This document shows, piece after piece, positions 61,275-64,000 of a stretch of 64,000 nt of DNA. Below the pieces are notes generated by a model. It was not told the DNA's origin. It saw only the letters and a list, made by a program, of their open reading frames with translations, and ran no database searches. The stretch comes from Bordetella genomosp. 9. Its GTDB lineage: Bacteria; Pseudomonadota; Gammaproteobacteria; Burkholderiales; Burkholderiaceae_B. The stretch is taken from contig NZ_NEVJ01000001.1 in the NCBI RefSeq assembly GCF_002261425.1, positions 124,001-188,000 of the forward strand, written 5' to 3'. Numbering within the stretch: position 1 is the first letter of the stretch; every line of letters starts with the position of its first letter. The position numbers and the translations under genes were made by a program.

Positions 61275-62768
61275 GTGGAAGCGCAAATTCATCGTTATGA
61301 CGTGGTGGTGGTGGGCAAGGGCAACGCGGCGCTGTGCGCGGCGCTGTCCGCGCGCGAACAGGGCGTGAGCGTGGCCCTGCTGGAGGCGGCGTCGGAAGAC
61401 GAGTCGGGCGGCAACAGCCGCTTCGCCGGCGGCGTGATGCGCTTTGCCTACGATTCGGTGGAAGACCTGAAAAAAGTCACCGACCTGACGGAAGAAGAAA
61501 TCGCCGCCAGCGATTTCTTCACCAATACCACCGACGAATACTTCGACGATCTGTTCCGCCTGACCAACTATCGCACCGACCCCGCGCTGTCGGAGATCCT
61601 GGTCACGCAAAGCCTGGATGTCATGGTGTGGCTGCGCGCCAAGGGCGCCAGGTTCGTGCCCAACTACGGCAGGCAATCGTCGCTGGTGAACGGCCGCCGC
61701 AAGTTCTTCGGCCGCCTGCCGATCGAAGTTGCCGGCGGCGGCGCGGGCCTGGTGCAGTTCCTGGACAAGGCCGCCCGGAATGCCGGGATCGACGTGCACT
61801 ACGACACGCGCGCCAAGTCCCTGGTCACCGACGGCGACCGTATCAGCGGCATCCACGCGGTACGGAAAGGCCGTGCCGTGGTATTCGAGGCCGGCGCCGT
61901 GGTCCTGGCCTGCGGCGGCTTCGAGGGCAATCCGGAAATGCGGGCCCGCTATCTGGGGCCCGGCTGGGAACTTGCCAAGGTGCGGGGATCGCGCTTCAAC
62001 CAGGGCGATGGCCTGCGCATGGCGCTCGATGCCGGCGCCGCGCCCTACGGCAACTGGTCGGGCTGCCATGCCACCGGATGGGACCTGAACGCGCCGGAGT
62101 TCGGTGACGTCAACGTCGGCGATCAATTCCAGAAGCACAGCTATATCTTCGGCCTGCTGGTCAACGCCAACGGCAAGCGCTTCGTCGACGAGGGGCTGGA
62201 TTTCCACTCCTTCACCTACGCGAAGTACGGCGGCGAGGTGCTGAAGCAGCCCGGCCAGTTCGCCTGGCAGGTCTTCGATTCCAAGGTCACGCAACTGCTG
62301 CGCTCGGAATACCGGATCAAGATGATGACCAAGGCCACCGCCGATACGCTGGAAGAACTGGCGCCGAAGCTGGACGGCGTGGACCCCGCCGCTTTCCTGG
62401 AGACGGTGCGCGCGTACAACGCGTCCATCCGCAGGGACGTGGCCTTCGATCCCACCGTCAAGGACGGCCTGTGCACGCAGGGCATCGAACCGCCCAAGTC
62501 GAACTGGGCGCAGGCGCTGGACACGCCGCCCTACCATGCCTATGCGACCACCTGCGGCATCACCTTCACCTTCGGCGGCCTGCGCGTGGATCCGGAAAGC
62601 GGCCAGGTGCTGAACGTGCATCTGCAGCCCATGCCGGGCCTGTATTGCGCCGGAGAAATGGTGGGCGGGCTGTTCTACTTCAACTATCCCAGCGGCACCG
62701 GCCTGGTGTCGGGGGCCATCTTCGGCCGCATCGCGGGACGCGGGGCCGCTCAGGCGGCCGCGGGCTGA
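61275..62768 (+). CDS. TcuA-like FAD-dependent dehydrogenase
   Basis: 497 residues of the fumarate reductase/succinate dehydrogenase flavoprotein family. The FAD loop YDVVVVGKGNAALCAALSA is followed by GGNSRFAGGVMRFAY, and VLACGGFEGNPEMRARYLG and the C-terminal GEMVGGLFYFNYPSGTGLVSGAIFGR complete the FAD site. The YDVVVVGKGNAA start and GGNSRF segment resemble tricarballylate dehydrogenase TcuA, which makes cis-aconitate. The start is GTG at 61275 with GAGGA before it. With two MmgE/PrpD proteins beside it, oxidation of a tricarboxylate-like acid is plausible. The partner TcuB is not here. Confidence 0.87.
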   Translation: MEAQIHRYDVVVVGKGNAALCAALSAREQGVSVALLEAASEDESGGNSRFAGGVMRFAYDSVEDLKKVTDLTEEEIAASDFFTNTTDEYFDDLFRLTNYRTDPALSEILVTQSLDVMVWLRAKGARFVPNYGRQSSLVNGRRKFFGRLPIEVAGGGAGLVQFLDKAARNAGIDVHYDTRAKSLVTDGDRISGIHAVRKGRAVVFEAGAVVLACGGFEGNPEMRARYLGPGWELAKVRGSRFNQGDGLRMALDAGAAPYGNWSGCHATGWDLNAPEFGDVNVGDQFQKHSYIFGLLVNANGKRFVDEGLDFHSFTYAKYGGEVLKQPGQFAWQVFDSKVTQLLRSEYRIKMMTKATADTLEELAPKLDGVDPAAFLETVRAYNASIRRDVAFDPTVKDGLCTQGIEPPKSNWAQALDTPPYHAYATTCGITFTFGGLRVDPESGQVLNVHLQPMPGLYCAGEMVGGLFYFNYPSGTGLVSGAIFGRIAGRGAAQAAAG

Positions 62769-62829
62769 ACCGCGCGTGGCGGACACCGGGAGGCCGCGGT
62801 TATCCTAGCGGTCTTGACCTGGAGTCCCC

Positions 62830-63558
62830 ATGCAAAACCACGACCGCCGCGCCCTGGTGCTGTTTTCCGGCGGGCAGGATTCGACCACCTGCCTGGCCTG
62901 GGCGCTGGAACGCTATGCCCACGTCGAAACGGTGGGCTTCGACTACGGCCAGCGCCACCGGATCGAACTGGACGCACGGCAGAACGTGCTGCGCGAACTG
63001 CGCGCCCGCCGGCCCGAATGGGCGCCCCGCCTGGGCGACGATCACATGCTCGACCTGTCCGTCCTGGGGCAGGTGGGCGATACCGCCCTGACCAGCGACC
63101 GGCGGATCGAAATGCAGGCCAACGGCCTGCCCAACACCTTCGTTCCCGGCCGCAACCTGCTATTCCTGACGCTCGCCGCCGCCCTGGGTTATCGCCGCCA
63201 GCTGGACGTGCTGGTCGGCGGCATGTGCGAAACGGATTTCTCCGGCTATCCCGACTGCCGCGACGACACGATGAAGGCGCAGCAGGTGGCCCTGGCCCTG
63301 GGCCTGGGCACGCGCGTCACCATCGAAACGCCGCTGATGTGGCTGGACAAGGCCCAGACCTGGGCGCTGGCCGAGCGGTTGGGCGGACAGGAACTGGTGG
63401 ACATCATCCTGGAAGACAGCCACACCTGCTATCTGGGCGAGCGCGGCGCGCGCCATGCCTGGGGCTATGGCTGCGGCACCTGCCCGGCCTGCGCGCTGCG
63501 CAAGACCGGCTGGGAACGCTGGACCAGCGGCCAGGCGGCGCCGCTGCCCGCGGCCTGA
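62830..63558 (+). CDS. queC: 7-cyano-7-deazaguanine synthase
   Basis: 242 residues. QueC turns 7-carboxy-7-deazaguanine into preQ0 for queuosine. The PP-loop SGGQDS is at 13-18, [15 protein letters not shown] in the middle, and the zinc ligands are in [22 protein letters not shown] precedes the ATG. It stands alone with 61 bases after the flavoprotein gene; no other queuosine gene adjoins. Confidence 0.96.
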   Translation: MQNHDRRALVLFSGGQDSTTCLAWALERYAHVETVGFDYGQRHRIELDARQNVLRELRARRPEWAPRLGDDHMLDLSVLGQVGDTALTSDRRIEMQANGLPNTFVPGRNLLFLTLAAALGYRRQLDVLVGGMCETDFSGYPDCRDDTMKAQQVALALGLGTRVTIETPLMWLDKAQTWALAERLGGQELVDIILEDSHTCYLGERGARHAWGYGCGTCPACALRKTGWERWTSGQAAPLPAA

Positions 63559-63604
63559 GGCACCCGCCGCCCGCCGCCTGCGGCCCGAGGCCCCCGCCGG
63601 CGCG

Positions 63605-64000
63605 CTAGCGCGATTCCGGCGCCGTCGTATCGCCTTCGCCCAGCGTGCGCTGCATCAGCACCGTATCGCGCCATTCGCCGAACTTGTGGCCCACCGACCG
63701 CAGCGTGCCGACCGGATGGAAGCCGCAGCGAGCGTGCAGCGCCAGCGACGCGGCATTGCCGCTGTCGCCCACGATGGCCAGCATCTGGCGCCAGCCGGTC
63801 GCGGCGCAGCGCTTGATCAGTTCCCGCAGCAGGCGCCCGCCGATACCGTGGCCCGCCGCGCCGGGCTTGACGTACACGGAGTCCTCGCAGGTGTACCGAT
63901 AGGCGGGGCGGGGCCGATACAGCGTGGCATACGCATAGCCGGCCACCTCGCCGTCGAGCTCGGCGACCAGGTAGGGCAGCTTGTGGGCCAGCACGGCGGC
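63605..64000 (-). CDS. GNAT acetyltransferase, phosphinothricin/methionine sulfoximine type, C-terminal part
   Basis: The frame is open to the last base, so the N-terminus is cut off; about 131 residues remain of roughly 170. EDSVYVKPGAAGHGIGGRLLRELI is the acetyl-CoA loop, IVGDSGNAASLALHARCGFHPVGTL is the second conserved block and VGHKFGEWRDTVLMQ the end, as in YncA/MnaT and Pat. These enzymes acetylate methionine sulfoximine, phosphinothricin or similar amines. Tail-to-tail with queC. Confidence 0.9.
   Translation of the reverse strand, partial: AAVLAHKLPYLVAELDGEVAGYAYATLYRPRPAYRYTCEDSVYVKPGAAGHGIGGRLLRELIKRCAATGWRQMLAIVGDSGNAASLALHARCGFHPVGTLRSVGHKFGEWRDTVLMQRTLGEGDTTAPESR

Overview
The window is 64 kb of very GC-rich, densely packed chromosome. 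Gene content and synteny point to the Burkholderiales, most likely a Bordetella-type member of the Alcaligenaceae: rplU-rpmA-obg-proB opposite ispB, kdsD-kdsC-lptC-lptA-lptB-hpf-ptsN-hprK, a Bug-type solute receptor, and long runs of small-molecule catabolism genes. No insertion sequence, prophage or CRISPR array is visible. Both ends cut through genes (a Bug receptor on the left, a GNAT acetyltransferase on the right).

Layout. 1-5.8 kb: a Bug receptor, a hydantoinase/oxoprolinase pair (hyuA-hyuB), an SDR and a cupin. 5.9-8.8 kb: a large unknown reverse-strand gene. 8.9-12.3 kb: an hxlR-emrA-emrB type efflux operon with two palindromic operators. 12.4-18.6 kb: yajQ, a DUF2127 gene, sbp-cysT-cysW, nudC, a TlpA thioredoxin and a BON lipoprotein. 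18.6-21.5 kb: SIS isomerase, yraN, rsmI, ogt. 21.6-28.1 kb: rlpA-rapZ, two c-type cytochromes, hprK, ptsN, hpf. 28.4-33.9 kb: the LPS transport and Kdo genes, then purT. 33.9-39.7 kb: a peptide ABC receptor, a small orphan gene with twin operators, a CaiB-family CoA transferase and a 3-hydroxyacyl-CoA dehydrogenase. 39.7-44.3 kb: proB-obg-rpmA-rplU, ispB and tRNA-Pro(CGG). 44.4-46.5 kb: terC behind a yybP-ykoY-type leader, and tam. 46.5-50.9 kb: an accessory operon (GNAT, MFS, YqcI/YcgG, cupin) opposite a GlxA-type AraC regulator. 50.9-55.8 kb: an LRR-NEL ubiquitin-ligase effector opposite a penicillin-acylase family hydrolase. 55.8-62.8 kb: a GntR-controlled catabolic cluster (CoA transferase A/B, two MmgE/PrpD proteins, a TcuA-like flavoprotein). 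62.8-64 kb: queC and the GNAT fragment.

The most interesting signal is a probable type III secretion regulon. The gene at 50895-53084 encodes leucine-rich repeats followed by a NEL domain with the catalytic Cys-x-Asp motif. The 974-residue unknown at 5910-8834 lies 44 kb away. Both carry the same HrpL/BtrS-like promoter layout about 28 nt before the first start codon: GGAACA, 15 or 16 nt, then [A/G]CAC[C/T]CA. This suggests the unknown protein is an effector or another type III associated protein. In the NEL gene the box lies in front of a 27-codon leader ORF that overlaps the effector start as ATGA.

A second candidate system is the four-gene operon at 46.5-49.7 kb. It pairs a YqcI/YcgG protein, a family that includes haem-dependent N-hydroxylases of natural-product pathways, with an acetyltransferase, an exporter and a cupin. 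All functional calls come from reading motifs and context; no database search was run.
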